From: Planctomycetaceae bacterium | GTDB taxonomy: Bacteria; Planctomycetota; Planctomycetia; Pirellulales; PNKZ01 | DNA length: 64,000 nt | NCBI GenBank assembly: GCA_016793115.1 | Contig: JAEUIN010000388.1 | Span: 1-64,000 of the forward strand | Reading direction: 5' to 3' | Shown here: in pieces, positions 46,018 through 55,726 of the stretch | How the letters are laid out: each line of letters begins with the position of its first letter | Numbering within the stretch: position 1 is the first letter of the stretch | Made by a program: the position numbers and the translations under genes | Notes under the pieces: generated by a model | Seen by the model: the letters and a program-made list of their open reading frames with translations, nothing else | Databases searched by the model: none | What the model was told of the DNA's origin: nothing

Positions 46018-47070
46018 ATGTCGTATTCGCGAGTCTGCTCCGTTTTAAATTTCGCCTTCTCGATCGCTCTGATTCTTACGGCGGCAGAAAACACCGTCGC
46101 GGACGCACTGCGCGACGTGCAACAGCATCAAGCAAGCGAGCGGCCGCAAACCAATAGTACCGCGACACCCGTGCGGAGAAACCGGGCTCGCAAAGCTTCA
46201 AACAACGACCAGGGGAATGCGTCGAGCGAAGCTGCCGCCGCATTCCCGGAGTTCGATTACACGCCGAACGTCGTCTACAAGCAGGTCGACGATCGACGTC
46301 TGGAACTCGATATCTTGACGCCGAAGAGCCTCGCGGCGGAACGAGCGCCGGCGCTGGTCTACATTCATGGCGGCGGTTGGGCCGGAGGAGACCGCTATCG
46401 GATGCGCCGTCCGGATATCGCCGGAGTATTCCATCGTTGCGGTTCCGCGGGCATTATTTGCGTCAGCATCGAATACCGCTTGAACGATGAACGGGTGACG
46501 GCATTCGACTGCGCCGTCGACTGCAAAGACGCGCTGAGATTCCTTGCGAAGAACGCCGACAAATATCGTATCGATCCGGCCCGAATCGCGACGATCGGCG
46601 GTTCCGCAGGCGGGCATTTGTCGCTCGTCGCCGCGCTGGGCGAGGCCGAGGATTTTCCCGGCGACCCGCAACTCGCCGGCCACGACCCCGCGCTTCGCTG
46701 CGAGGTGGCCTACTATCCCGCCACGGATTTCACGGACATTGAGTTGGTCGGACGCTTTATGGGGCCGCGAGCCAAGCTTATGTTCGGCGGCCCGCCGGAG
46801 GAAAAGGCCGACCTGATTCGAATTCTCAGTCCCGTGCATTTGATACGCAAAGACTCGACGCCCGTTTTATGCTTTCACGGCGATCGAGACGGCGTGTTGC
46901 CGGTCGAACATTCCCGACGACTGTTCGCCAAGGGGAAGGCGGTCGGCGCCGACATCCGTTACACCGAAGTGAAAAATGCGCCGCATGGATTCGGCCGCGA
47001 CGGTACTCCTTCAATCGAAGAGATTTGCGACCAAGCATCGGAATACGTGATCGGTCGCCTCAAACGGTGA
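46018..47070 (+). CDS. Exported alpha/beta-hydrolase (esterase/lipase, HSL-like)
   Basis: A 350-residue secreted hydrolase. It has a signal peptide (about 1-30, FAFSIALILTAAENTVADA) and a charged, disordered linker to about residue 75. The oxyanion-hole motif YIHGGGWAGGD is near residue 115, the nucleophile motif GGSAGGH (Ser) near residue 198, and Asp and His in HGDRDGVLPVE and APHGFGRD. The ATG at 46018 is preferred to the TTG six bases earlier. Likely acts on esters of plant or microbial material; substrate unknown. Confidence 0.88.
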   Translation: MSYSRVCSVLNFAFSIALILTAAENTVADALRDVQQHQASERPQTNSTATPVRRNRARKASNNDQGNASSEAAAAFPEFDYTPNVVYKQVDDRRLELDILTPKSLAAERAPALVYIHGGGWAGGDRYRMRRPDIAGVFHRCGSAGIICVSIEYRLNDERVTAFDCAVDCKDALRFLAKNADKYRIDPARIATIGGSAGGHLSLVAALGEAEDFPGDPQLAGHDPALRCEVAYYPATDFTDIELVGRFMGPRAKLMFGGPPEEKADLIRILSPVHLIRKDSTPVLCFHGDRDGVLPVEHSRRLFAKGKAVGADIRYTEVKNAPHGFGRDGTPSIEEICDQASEYVIGRLKR

Positions 47071-47098
47071 AACGCGACAGACGGCGCCGTGGAACGCC

Positions 47099-47842
47099 CT
47101 AAAACTCAATTATCTTGCAATCTTCGGCCAACTCCGTTGCCGGAAAAATTCTCCGCGCCGCAGATAGCCCCACAGGATCGATCGAGTTTATCGCCGGATT
47201 CAGATGAATGAGCACCAATCGCTTCACCCCGGCGGAACGCGCCAGCTGCGCCACAGCGCTCGTGTGGCTGTGTCCGGTCGTCGTGACGAATTCGCGCGGT
47301 GCGTCGTCGTCGAAATAGCATTCGTGCAGTAGCAAGTCGACTCCCCGAATCTTTTCGAGATAGGGGGCATCCGCCGCCGCCGTCGTATCGGTGACGTAGG
47401 CCAGCGACCGGTCGGGCCAATCGAGGCGATATCCGATCGAGCCGCCCGGGTGAGCTAGCGGAAAATGAGTCAGCACCCCTCCTTTCGGTAAGTTTACGTG
47501 CGCGGCCAACGGCCGAAATTCCGCTTGGAGCGGAATGGGAAAAATCTCGATGTGAAACAGGTGCTCGCGGACCGCCGCGAGTTTCGCGGGAGCACCGTGA
47601 ACCGTCACTCGCTTCATCGAGCGTCCGTACAATGCGCCCAGCAAGAATGTGAGTCCGACGATGTGGTCCAGGTGAGCGTGCGACAAAAAGATGTCGAGTT
47701 CGTCGGTCGCCAAAACGTTGGGCAGACGAAACATTCCGGTACCCGCATCGAGCACGACGCCGACTTCCGGCAACGCGTAACACGCCGTGTGACGGAGTTC
47801 GTTCGGATGATAACCGGTGGTGCCGAGCGGCGCGAGCTTCAT
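47099..47842 (-). CDS. Metallo-beta-lactamase-fold hydrolase (RNase Z-like)
   Basis: A 247-residue protein. The dinuclear metal motif FLSHAHLDHIVG lies near residue 53, with a later His in LAHPGGSIGYRL, Asp in LAYVTDTT and His in GHSHTSAVAQLA. The order and spacing fit the RNase Z/ElaC subgroup, but it is shorter than tRNase Z and I do not see its exosite arm, so the substrate is open. It lies 29 bases downstream of the AsmA-like gene on the minus strand and is probably cotranscribed. Confidence 0.85.
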   Translation of the reverse strand: MKLAPLGTTGYHPNELRHTACYALPEVGVVLDAGTGMFRLPNVLATDELDIFLSHAHLDHIVGLTFLLGALYGRSMKRVTVHGAPAKLAAVREHLFHIEIFPIPLQAEFRPLAAHVNLPKGGVLTHFPLAHPGGSIGYRLDWPDRSLAYVTDTTAAADAPYLEKIRGVDLLLHECYFDDDAPREFVTTTGHSHTSAVAQLARSAGVKRLVLIHLNPAINSIDPVGLSAARRIFPATELAEDCKIIEF

Positions 47843-47871
47843 AGTTGCCAGTCTACCGCGCCCCGGCGCGA

Positions 47872-50800
47872 CTAGCGATTCTCAGTTGTCGTCGGATTCG
47901 CCGCACCAGGTCCGAGTAATCGGTTCAAGCCCCGATTCAACACTCCCTGAGCCGCATCCGTACTGCGGTTAATCGCATTCTGGGCGGCGTTGGTTCCCCG
48001 CTGTAGGAAGTCCGTCGCCGCGTTCTGACTCTTGGTGACCGTGTCTTGGGCCGTCGCGGCGGGCGATCCGCCGAGCGCCTGTTGCAATGCGCCCTGCGCC
48101 GCGTTTTGGATGAATTGCTGCGTCGCTTGTTGAAATGCGGTGCGATCAAGCGTCGGCTTCATGAGAGTTCCGGCGATCGGCACTCGGATCACCTGACCGG
48201 CGAGCGCCGCCTGCGCGATCGGTGCGTTTGCCAAAATCTGCGATGGAATGGGTACTTCGGCCATTAACGACAGCGATTGGTCCTTCACCCCCACGGACCC
48301 CATCGTCCGCATCGTCATCTGCGGAAACGCAAACTCCAAGTTTTGGTGATAGATCCGGCCTTCGATCATTTTGAAGTCGACCGTCGATTCGCGAGTCAGA
48401 CTGATGTTGCCGCCGCGGCCCAGCAAGTCGGCCAGTTCCTGAGTGAGCATCCCAGGCCCGATGTCCACGTTGTGTACGGTCATTTTGCCCGTCACGGCTC
48501 CGGCGTCGATATTCTGGAGCGGAATCCGAAAGTCTTCCAGCGCGACCGAGAACTGACCGCCGACTTGTGCGACGCCCGCCATGATCGGCATGACGTATTT
48601 CAATCGCTCATCGGCCATTTCCTGCGTGATCGTCACGTGGTCGATGATCGTGCCCGGCTCAAGTCGCAATTCCATCGGTTCCGGGCCGATTCGCAATGCG
48701 GGCGTGGCGCGAACTCGACCTGCGCCCACCGGCACTTCCAGCGCACTTGTACGCAATATGCCTTGCTCCAGTCCGACGTCGACAAGGCCTTGGGGAATGT
48801 GAAATCCATACAAGTTCAATTGGTCCCAGCCGAGCTTCGTCGTTCCGCGCAACTGATGCCACGCCGTGATAGCGGGTCGCGCAGGATCAACAAGCGACCC
48901 CGCAACTTGAAATTGTTGTGTGCTCCGGCCGTTGAATACGACGCCTTTTCCGAGATACGCTTGCGCCAAGGGCGTAATCTTGGCCAAGTCATAGGTAATC
49001 TCACCACGACAATCGACGACCCGCGCTTCTGAAATCCGCTCAAGCTTGCCGTTGAGTAAGATGCGCAGCGTTTCACCGGCGAGTTCCAGCCGATCGAAAG
49101 CCAGCGCATCGCGGGACGGCTCGTAGATCCCCGACCCGACAAGGCGCAATTGCGGTTCGCTCCATGGCGTCGTTCCAGGGCGGCCGATTTGAAAGTTTTT
49201 CGCCAGTGCGTCGATGGCAACCGCCGTTACTGCGCCGGTCCGCTCCAGTTTTCCGGATGCTTCGACCACCCCGGACAATTGCAATGCCTTACCGTCCTGA
49301 GTCGATGCCGCCAAGATCGGCGCAAGAACTCTCGCGAGATCCGCCCGCACACCCATCTCGCCATGAAGTTCCGGCGGTTTATTGCCGCCCGGCGCGTAGA
49401 CCAGATTACGAACTAAGGCTTGAGTTCCCGGACTGTTCAACACGGCTTCGCGTACTTCCGTTCCTACCGGAGAGTAGCGGCCGACGATCGAAAGATCGGC
49501 GCTCGGTTCATCGACGGCAAGACCGTAGGCGGCAAGCTTAAAGGGCACGGAGACAAGCTTCGATTGTACGATTGTGATTTCGTCAGGCATGCTAATCTGC
49601 CCTACGGCCGACAGTTGCAATTGCCCTTCGCCGATCAATTCCTTTGGTAAGCCGAGAAACGGCCGCAGACGGGTAAACCAAGTGCCCAGCTGACCGCGTC
49701 CTTCGACCGCCAACGGAATCACGGCTCGCGGATTTCGCAGGTCCGTCACCGGTGCGGTCAACCGAGCGGTAAGTTGATCGCCCGCCGATTCAAGCCCAAG
49801 CGTCGCTTCTTCCAAAAGCTCGATTCTCAAATCAACCGCACGTCCGACGGCGCGCGTGCCGACGACAAGTTGCTGCTCCGTCCAAGCGGGATACCCGGGC
49901 GCCAGCAGTTCGAAGTCGCGGACCAAGGCGGTCGCTTCCGCCCGAAACCGACCTTTGGGCTCTCGCGTCCACGATCCTTGTGCCGTCCCGGAGCCGCGAA
50001 GTTGGACATTGCCGAAATCGATGAATCGGCTCAATCTTTCTACAAGTCGATCGAGCGAATACTCGGCGTTCAACTCGAAGGAATTCGGAGAGTTTTTCCC
50101 ATCGATGACCAAGAACTCCGATCGGCACGCAATTCGATCGATCACCGGTCCAGCCGGAGTATCAACCGCAGTTAACATTCCGCTCAACGGCTCCGTCCAA
50201 GTCGTCGAAACGCCGTACGAAGTCGAAGTCAGATTGCCTGCGCCGATATCGGCCTGCCATTGCCGCGTGCCGTCGGGCGTACGACGACTCACAATTGTGG
50301 CCGCTAGATCGCCGCCGGTGATTTCAACATCGTCGCGCAAGTGCAGCACGTGCGGCACCGCTCGAGCGACCTGGGCCAAATTGATGCGCCCCGTCGCTTG
50401 GCCGTCGCAATGCGTCACGACGTCCAGCAGACTTATGATGTTACCTGCGGACAAAAGCCGGTCGTAATCGTCGACGACCATTCTCACGTCCACCGTCGCG
50501 ACATCGCAGCCGATACCGAGCCGATCGACTTGAAGTTGCTTGCCCGCAACCGAGAGACGGAACGGCAACTCGACTCTAGCAAGCCGCAATTCATCTCCCA
50601 TCAGCAGCGCACCGCCGATCGACGGTTGCAGTAGGGTCCAGACGCCCTCCAAGCTCACCGCGGGTGATTCGGCGCTCCAATCGAAGCGAGATTCGATTGT
50701 TCCCGTCGCGGTACCGGAAAAGTTAAGCCCGGAGAGCATCCTCCTCGTCAAGGCCGCCACTAGATCAAGCGGAACGGCGGCGATATCTAGTTTGGCGTCA

Positions 50801-51555
50801 CCGACCGGTTGCATCCGAGAGCCCGCTGCGCCTGCGTTGCGAAAGCCGAGCCGCAAGGCGAACGGACGCGGTCCGTCGGCGTACGCGACTGCTCCGCTCA
50901 AATCGATCGACAGCGGACTCGCTGACTCGGCCGGAACGATCACGACCCCATTGAGCTTCTGAAGTTGCCAGCGTTTGCCCGTGACTTCATCGAAAATATC
51001 GGCCGTTCCCTCCACGAATTCGATTGCGACATCGATGGGCGTTCGCGCACCTTCGGCTTCGAGGTATTCCTTCAGCACGTGCTCGACGTTCGTCGTGTTG
51101 TCGACGCGCGTCACTAAATTGAGCGTCGGCTTCTCAAGTCGCCAGCGGCCAAGTTTGGTCGGTTCGCCCGCCAAATTAAGCAGCGTACGGTCGGTCGTCA
51201 CTTGATCGGCTCGGAGCACCGATTGTCCATGCTCATCTTCAATTTCGACTTGATCGGCATGGAGCGCAGTAAACCAATTGAGGGACGCTTGGCCGATCTT
51301 GATCTTGCCGCGCAGCTTGGCGGCCCCCCAATCCACAATATTGGCGAGCAGCGGCGTGCGGCAGATGACTTGCGGCGCGGCCACGACAAGAATCAGGAGT
51401 CCGACGAGCAGCAGCGCGAGATATCTCCAACCCCGACGACGCGTCGATCGATTCGCGGCCATTTCCTCCGCTAATAATTCCTCTACGTTACGCGGCGTCC
51501 CGGCGTCGCCGGCTAAGTGGTCGTCCGCCGAATTGCGTCGATTGGAGGAGCCCAT
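47872..51555 (-). CDS. AsmA/TamB-like large envelope protein
   Basis: A 1227-residue protein anchored by one N-terminal transmembrane helix (about 44-66, YLALLLVGLLILVVAAP) after a charged cytoplasmic tail. The rest is repetitive beta-strand sequence with segments such as WRLEKPTLNLVTRVDN and VKIGQASLNW-like starts, the style of AsmA-type lipid-transfer bridges. The C-terminal 100 residues are Gln/Ala/Asn-rich with repeated NAAQ/NRSTDAAQG units. Its composition is less GC-extreme than its neighbours. A role in lipid traffic across the envelope is inferred from the fold class. Confidence 0.7.
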   Translation of the reverse strand: MGSSNRRNSADDHLAGDAGTPRNVEELLAEEMAANRSTRRRGWRYLALLLVGLLILVVAAPQVICRTPLLANIVDWGAAKLRGKIKIGQASLNWFTALHADQVEIEDEHGQSVLRADQVTTDRTLLNLAGEPTKLGRWRLEKPTLNLVTRVDNTTNVEHVLKEYLEAEGARTPIDVAIEFVEGTADIFDEVTGKRWQLQKLNGVVIVPAESASPLSIDLSGAVAYADGPRPFALRLGFRNAGAAGSRMQPVGDAKLDIAAVPLDLVAALTRRMLSGLNFSGTATGTIESRFDWSAESPAVSLEGVWTLLQPSIGGALLMGDELRLARVELPFRLSVAGKQLQVDRLGIGCDVATVDVRMVVDDYDRLLSAGNIISLLDVVTHCDGQATGRINLAQVARAVPHVLHLRDDVEITGGDLAATIVSRRTPDGTRQWQADIGAGNLTSTSYGVSTTWTEPLSGMLTAVDTPAGPVIDRIACRSEFLVIDGKNSPNSFELNAEYSLDRLVERLSRFIDFGNVQLRGSGTAQGSWTREPKGRFRAEATALVRDFELLAPGYPAWTEQQLVVGTRAVGRAVDLRIELLEEATLGLESAGDQLTARLTAPVTDLRNPRAVIPLAVEGRGQLGTWFTRLRPFLGLPKELIGEGQLQLSAVGQISMPDEITIVQSKLVSVPFKLAAYGLAVDEPSADLSIVGRYSPVGTEVREAVLNSPGTQALVRNLVYAPGGNKPPELHGEMGVRADLARVLAPILAASTQDGKALQLSGVVEASGKLERTGAVTAVAIDALAKNFQIGRPGTTPWSEPQLRLVGSGIYEPSRDALAFDRLELAGETLRILLNGKLERISEARVVDCRGEITYDLAKITPLAQAYLGKGVVFNGRSTQQFQVAGSLVDPARPAITAWHQLRGTTKLGWDQLNLYGFHIPQGLVDVGLEQGILRTSALEVPVGAGRVRATPALRIGPEPMELRLEPGTIIDHVTITQEMADERLKYVMPIMAGVAQVGGQFSVALEDFRIPLQNIDAGAVTGKMTVHNVDIGPGMLTQELADLLGRGGNISLTRESTVDFKMIEGRIYHQNLEFAFPQMTMRTMGSVGVKDQSLSLMAEVPIPSQILANAPIAQAALAGQVIRVPIAGTLMKPTLDRTAFQQATQQFIQNAAQGALQQALGGSPAATAQDTVTKSQNAATDFLQRGTNAAQNAINRSTDAAQGVLNRGLNRLLGPGAANPTTTENR

Positions 51556-51750
51556 AATCGTTACTCGTTCGCGGGCAAGAAATGCCGAAAAGGGCCGGGA
51601 TTCTAGACTTCCAAGCGGTTTCGTTCCAGAGCAGCGAAGCCGGAGGAGCCGTCTTCATGATTTGCATCGCACGTTCGGCCGCCCAAGGATAAAATTTCCG
51701 CTTTACGGTCGCGCCCGTGGTTCCTACCTTTCCGCCGGAATTGATTTAGC

Positions 51751-53025
51751 GTGTCTAACCACCCTCGTGTTTTCCGCGTTCGTCAACAATTTACTGCGCC
51801 GACGGTCGCCGACATCGCCGCCGAAGTCGCGACTCAACTGCGCGGCCTCGGCCTCCAGGCCCGAATCAAGCCGGGCGACAGCGTTGCCGTCACGGCCGGC
51901 AGTCGCGGTATCGCAAACATCGCCCTTATTATTCGCGCCGCAGTCGATCATCTCAAATCGTTAGGCGCGGAGCCGTTCATTGTTCCGGCGATGGGCAGCC
52001 ATGGCGGCGGCAACGCCGAAGGTCAAGTTGAAATCTTGCAGGGCTACGGCATCACCGCCGACTATTGCGGCTGCCCTATTCGCGCGAGCATGGAAACGAT
52101 TATCGTCTGCCAAACCAAAGAAGGCTTCCCCGTCCATTTTGATAAGCACGCGTCTCAAGCCGATCATGTCCTAGTCGTCGGCCGCATTAAGCCGCACACC
52201 GGATTCGTCGGCGATATCGAGAGCGGCTTGATGAAGATGATGTTGATCGGACTCGGCAAGCATGCCGGTGCTCTGATTTATCATCGGGCGATTCAAGATT
52301 ACAGTTTTCCGCAGATTGTTCGCAGCGTCGCGGCCGAAGTGATCGCCAAGTGCCGCATCGTTGCGGGACTTGGAATCGTGGAAAACGAAAAGGAGGAAAC
52401 GGCGAGGATCGCCGCCGTTTTGCCGGAAGAACTTGAGGCCAGAGAGAAGGAATTGCTCGTTCTTGCCAAACGCTGGATTCCACGACTGCCGTTCGACCGT
52501 TGCCACATGTTGCTGATCGACCAAATCGGCAAGAACATTAGCGGGACCGGCATGGATACGAACGTCATCGGGCGCAAGTACAACGATCACAAGGCCGTCG
52601 AGGACGAGTTTCCCAAAGTGAAAGTGATCGCCGTTCGCTCCTTGACCGAGGAAACGCACGGCAACGCCACCGGCATCGGTATGGCGGAGTTTTGTCGTTC
52701 GCGCGTTTTGGAGCAGATCGACTTCCGCAAAACTCGCATCAACTGCTTAACCGGCGGACACGTCGCCGCAGGCATGACACCGTTCGATTACGCGACGGAT
52801 CGCGAGATTCTCGACATCGCCTTACCGACGATCGGGCTCACGGATCCACCACACGCCAAGCTACTTTGGATTCATAACACACTCGATCTCGTCGAGGTCG
52901 AGTGCGGCGAGGCCTACTTGCCTCAAGCGCGTGAAATGTCGAATCTCGAGATCCTTACGGAGCCGCGTCCTTTACCGTTTGACGCGGCGGGAAATCTGCC
53001 GGACTCGGTAAAGGCGTGGCGCTAA
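51751..53025 (+). CDS. LarA-family (DUF2088) protein, probable nickel-pincer enzyme
   Basis: A 424-residue protein of the lactate-racemase family. VAVTAGSRGIAN and PAMGSHGGGNAEGQ open it. In lactate racemase the cofactor is bound to a Lys, and a His 16 residues later ligates nickel; here SGLMK is followed by IYH at exactly that spacing (near residues 171 and 187). The preceding IKPHTGF supplies the equivalent of the other active-site His, with a three-residue insertion. The reaction is unlikely to be plain lactate racemisation, since many family members act on other hydroxy acids. GTG start at 51751. larC is at 3823. Confidence 0.82.
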   Translation: MSNHPRVFRVRQQFTAPTVADIAAEVATQLRGLGLQARIKPGDSVAVTAGSRGIANIALIIRAAVDHLKSLGAEPFIVPAMGSHGGGNAEGQVEILQGYGITADYCGCPIRASMETIIVCQTKEGFPVHFDKHASQADHVLVVGRIKPHTGFVGDIESGLMKMMLIGLGKHAGALIYHRAIQDYSFPQIVRSVAAEVIAKCRIVAGLGIVENEKEETARIAAVLPEELEAREKELLVLAKRWIPRLPFDRCHMLLIDQIGKNISGTGMDTNVIGRKYNDHKAVEDEFPKVKVIAVRSLTEETHGNATGIGMAEFCRSRVLEQIDFRKTRINCLTGGHVAAGMTPFDYATDREILDIALPTIGLTDPPHAKLLWIHNTLDLVEVECGEAYLPQAREMSNLEILTEPRPLPFDAAGNLPDSVKAWR

Positions 53026-53040
53026 ATGCGACGAACGATT

Positions 53041-54594
53041 TTATTCAAAAATTCCGGCGCGCATCCTTTGAACATTGCGAATAATCGGGCGGAAAGCCAT
53101 TTGAACTAGGATATCGCGCTCAATATCGATACCCGGTGCGATTTCTGTGAGTTCAAGACCATCTTCAACGAGCCGGAAGACGGCTCGTTCGGTCACATAG
53201 AGTACGTCTTGGCCGACTTCGCGACTTCGAGCCGCGCTAAACGCGATCAATTGCACGGCGGCGACGAATTTACGTACGCGCCCTTCTGCGACGATGCGCA
53301 AGCGACCACCTTCGAGCGCGGTCTGCAAACCTTCGGCGGTAAAACTTCCGCAGAAGACCAAGCGACGCGCCGTCTGGGTAATGTTAACGAAGCCGCCGAC
53401 GCCCGCGAATCGGGTACCGAACTTGGCGACGTTGACGTTTCCCTCCGCATCGATTTCCGCCGCGCCCAAAGCGGCGAAGTCGAGTCCCCGACCGTCGTAG
53501 AAATCAAACTGCGATGGTTGATCGATAATCGCTTGGGGGCGATAGCTCGCTCCGAAACTCAATCCGCCCGCCGGACGTCCGCCGATCGGTCCGCTTTCGA
53601 CGGTCAACGTCGCACTGTCCAAAAGCTCGCGCGCGGCGGCAGCCTCCGCAATCCCTTCCGGCATTCCGATGCCCAGGTTGCAAATCGCGCCGCGCGGAAT
53701 TTCATCGGCTGCGCGCAGCGCGATAATGCGTCGCTCCACAGGCATTGTCAGCAGAGTCTCCCGTGCCGCGGCGGCCGCGATCGCCCCGTCCTCGGGTTCC
53801 GCGGCGCAACAGTAGTTTCCGTTGAAATGTTCGCCGAAGGTTTGCTCGTGTTCCTGTTCTTGCGCCACGACGATCCGATCCACTAAAATGCCCGGCACAC
53901 GCACTTGTTGCGGCGATGCCGGTCGATCCAACAACTTCTTCACTTGCGCAATGACGAGGCCGCGATTGTTGTGGGCCGCTTGAGCGATCGGCAATATCTC
54001 GCCGACCAGCGCCTCTTCGTCCGTTACGAGGTTGCCGAAGGGGTCGGCCGCAGTGGCACGGATCAGTCCAACGTCCAACGCCGGAATTCGATACCAGAGC
54101 CATGTTCGATCCCCCAGTTGAATCCGTTCGACGAGGTTCAGTTGCGTGCGTTCGTTTAACCGCCCACCGCATTGCTCCGGGTCAATGTAGGTTCCCAATC
54201 CAATATGCGTGATGCAACCAGGTCTGCCCGCAGCCGTGTCGCGAAATAGTTGGCAAACAACTCCCTGCGGAAAGTTATATGCCTCAATCTTGTTTTCCAG
54301 CGCCAGCGTGCCGAGCTTGCAGGCCAACCCCCAATGTCCGCCGATGACGCGGCGCAACAGACCTTGGTGGCCCAAATGATCAACGCCCCGCCCCTTGCGA
54401 TCGCCTTGTCCGGCCGCGTAAATCAGCGTGAGGTCGCGCGGCGCCGACGACGCGAGAAAGCGTCGCTCCAGCGCGGCGGTCAGCGCTTCCGGATGGCCGG
54501 CGCCGACGAAGCCGCCGCTGGCCACGACGGCCCCGTCGCGAATGAGATTCACGGCTTCAGCGGCCGTACAAAGCTTAGCGTCGCGAGTGAACAT
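53041..54594 (-). CDS. Family I CoA transferase (propionate CoA-transferase/YdiF-like)
   Basis: A 517-residue single-chain enzyme with fused alpha and beta halves that moves CoA between acyl-CoA and a carboxylate through a glutamyl-CoA intermediate. The alpha half starts LIRDGAVVASGGFVGAGHPE with GLGTYIDPEQ later. The beta half has NLGIGMPEGIAEAA and the catalytic-Glu motif VESGPIGGRPAGG near residue 335. The length fits acetate/propionate CoA-transferases rather than two-subunit SCOT. It is divergent from dus. Its 3' end is 15 bases from that of the LarA-like gene, so a functional link cannot be concluded. Confidence 0.88.
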   Translation of the reverse strand: MFTRDAKLCTAAEAVNLIRDGAVVASGGFVGAGHPEALTAALERRFLASSAPRDLTLIYAAGQGDRKGRGVDHLGHQGLLRRVIGGHWGLACKLGTLALENKIEAYNFPQGVVCQLFRDTAAGRPGCITHIGLGTYIDPEQCGGRLNERTQLNLVERIQLGDRTWLWYRIPALDVGLIRATAADPFGNLVTDEEALVGEILPIAQAAHNNRGLVIAQVKKLLDRPASPQQVRVPGILVDRIVVAQEQEHEQTFGEHFNGNYCCAAEPEDGAIAAAAARETLLTMPVERRIIALRAADEIPRGAICNLGIGMPEGIAEAAAARELLDSATLTVESGPIGGRPAGGLSFGASYRPQAIIDQPSQFDFYDGRGLDFAALGAAEIDAEGNVNVAKFGTRFAGVGGFVNITQTARRLVFCGSFTAEGLQTALEGGRLRIVAEGRVRKFVAAVQLIAFSAARSREVGQDVLYVTERAVFRLVEDGLELTEIAPGIDIERDILVQMAFRPIIRNVQRMRAGIFE

Positions 54595-54685
54595 GGGGAC
54601 CGACTCGTTAGGCGAGCGTTATCAGGTGCGACACACGCGGCAATCGATGCCTCCGCAAAGCATCTCGCCAGTATACAATCTGAGC

Positions 54686-55645
54686 ATGAAAATCGGCCGA
54701 ATCTCCATTGCCAATCCGTTTCTCCTCGCCCCGATGGAGGAACACACGAACTATCCCTTTCGATTGCAAATGAAGCGGCACGGCGCCGCCTTGGTCTGCA
54801 CCGAGCGTGTCGACGCGATCGACGTGGCGGCGCGCGATCGACGCGCTATGCGACTGCTGGTTACGAATCCGAGCGAAGCGCCGCGAGTCGGCCAGATCAG
54901 CGGTGCCGATCCGGCGACAATGGCGGCCGCGGCGCGGGTCGTCGAAGAGCAAGGATTCGACGCCGTCGATCTCAATTTCGAATGCCCGATCCGCCGCTTA
55001 GTCGATCGAGGCGAGGGGGGCGCCCTGCTGGCCGATCCGCCGGCCGTGGAGAGAATTGTCGCAGCCGTCGTCAAGGCCGTCGCCGTTCCCGTGACGCTCA
55101 AGATTCGCTCCGGCCCCGACTCTGAAACGGAAACGGCTCCGGAAGTTTCGGCCCGCGCCGAACAAGCGGGGGCCGCGGCTGTCGAGGTTCATTGTCGCAG
55201 CGTGCGCCAGGCTTATGTGGGCGGACCCGATTGGAGCGTCATCCTCCGCGTTCGTGAGCGCGTCAAGTTCGCGGTGTTCGGCAGCGGCGGCGTTCGCAGC
55301 GCGGCCGACGCCGTTCAGTATCTCCGCGCCTCTGGAGCCGACGGCGTCGGCATAGGCCGGGGGTGCTTGGGAAATCCCTGGCTTTTCTCCGAGTGCCGCG
55401 CACGATTGCATGGCGGTGTGGCGAGGAGATCGCCGACCGTCGGCGAGCGAGCCCGTGCACTGCTTGATTTGGCGGAAGGGGAATGGCAACACTACGGTGC
55501 GACGGTCGCACTTCGACGCTTGCCGCGCGTAACCTGCTACTATGCCAAGTTTCTTCCGAATTTCGCTGAGTTCAAGTCGGCAATCCACCAAGTTCGCAAC
55601 CTCAACGACTTGCGTCGATTGGTGCGCGAGCACTTTCGAGCTTAG
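54686..55645 (+). CDS. tRNA-dihydrouridine synthase family protein
   Basis: FMN enzyme reducing uridines of tRNA. The start at ATG 54686 (MKIGRISIANPFLLAPME) matches the family; the in-frame stretch upstream overlaps the divergent promoter region. The 319-residue protein has NFECPIRRLVDRGEGGALL with the catalytic Cys, KIRSG, and GSGGVRSAADA and GVGIGRGCLGNPW of the FMN phosphate site. The usual HxRTRxQ segment reads HCRSVRQAYVGG, a mild divergence. Exact tRNA position unknown. Confidence 0.88.
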   Translation: MKIGRISIANPFLLAPMEEHTNYPFRLQMKRHGAALVCTERVDAIDVAARDRRAMRLLVTNPSEAPRVGQISGADPATMAAAARVVEEQGFDAVDLNFECPIRRLVDRGEGGALLADPPAVERIVAAVVKAVAVPVTLKIRSGPDSETETAPEVSARAEQAGAAAVEVHCRSVRQAYVGGPDWSVILRVRERVKFAVFGSGGVRSAADAVQYLRASGADGVGIGRGCLGNPWLFSECRARLHGGVARRSPTVGERARALLDLAEGEWQHYGATVALRRLPRVTCYYAKFLPNFAEFKSAIHQVRNLNDLRRLVREHFRA

Positions 55646-55654
55646 AGTCGGCCA

Positions 55655-55692
55655 CAAAAAAAGGCTGGCGGCAAAATCGCCGCCAGCCTTTT
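55655..55692. terminator. Bidirectional terminator between dus and the lipoprotein gene
   Basis: A perfect 12-bp stem aaggctggcggc/gccgccagcctt (55661-55690) with A-rich sequence before and T-rich after, so it can end both convergent transcripts. Confidence 0.88.
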
Positions 55693-55726
55693 GAACTCAA
55701 CTAAGCGATACTCGTACGAGCGGAAT

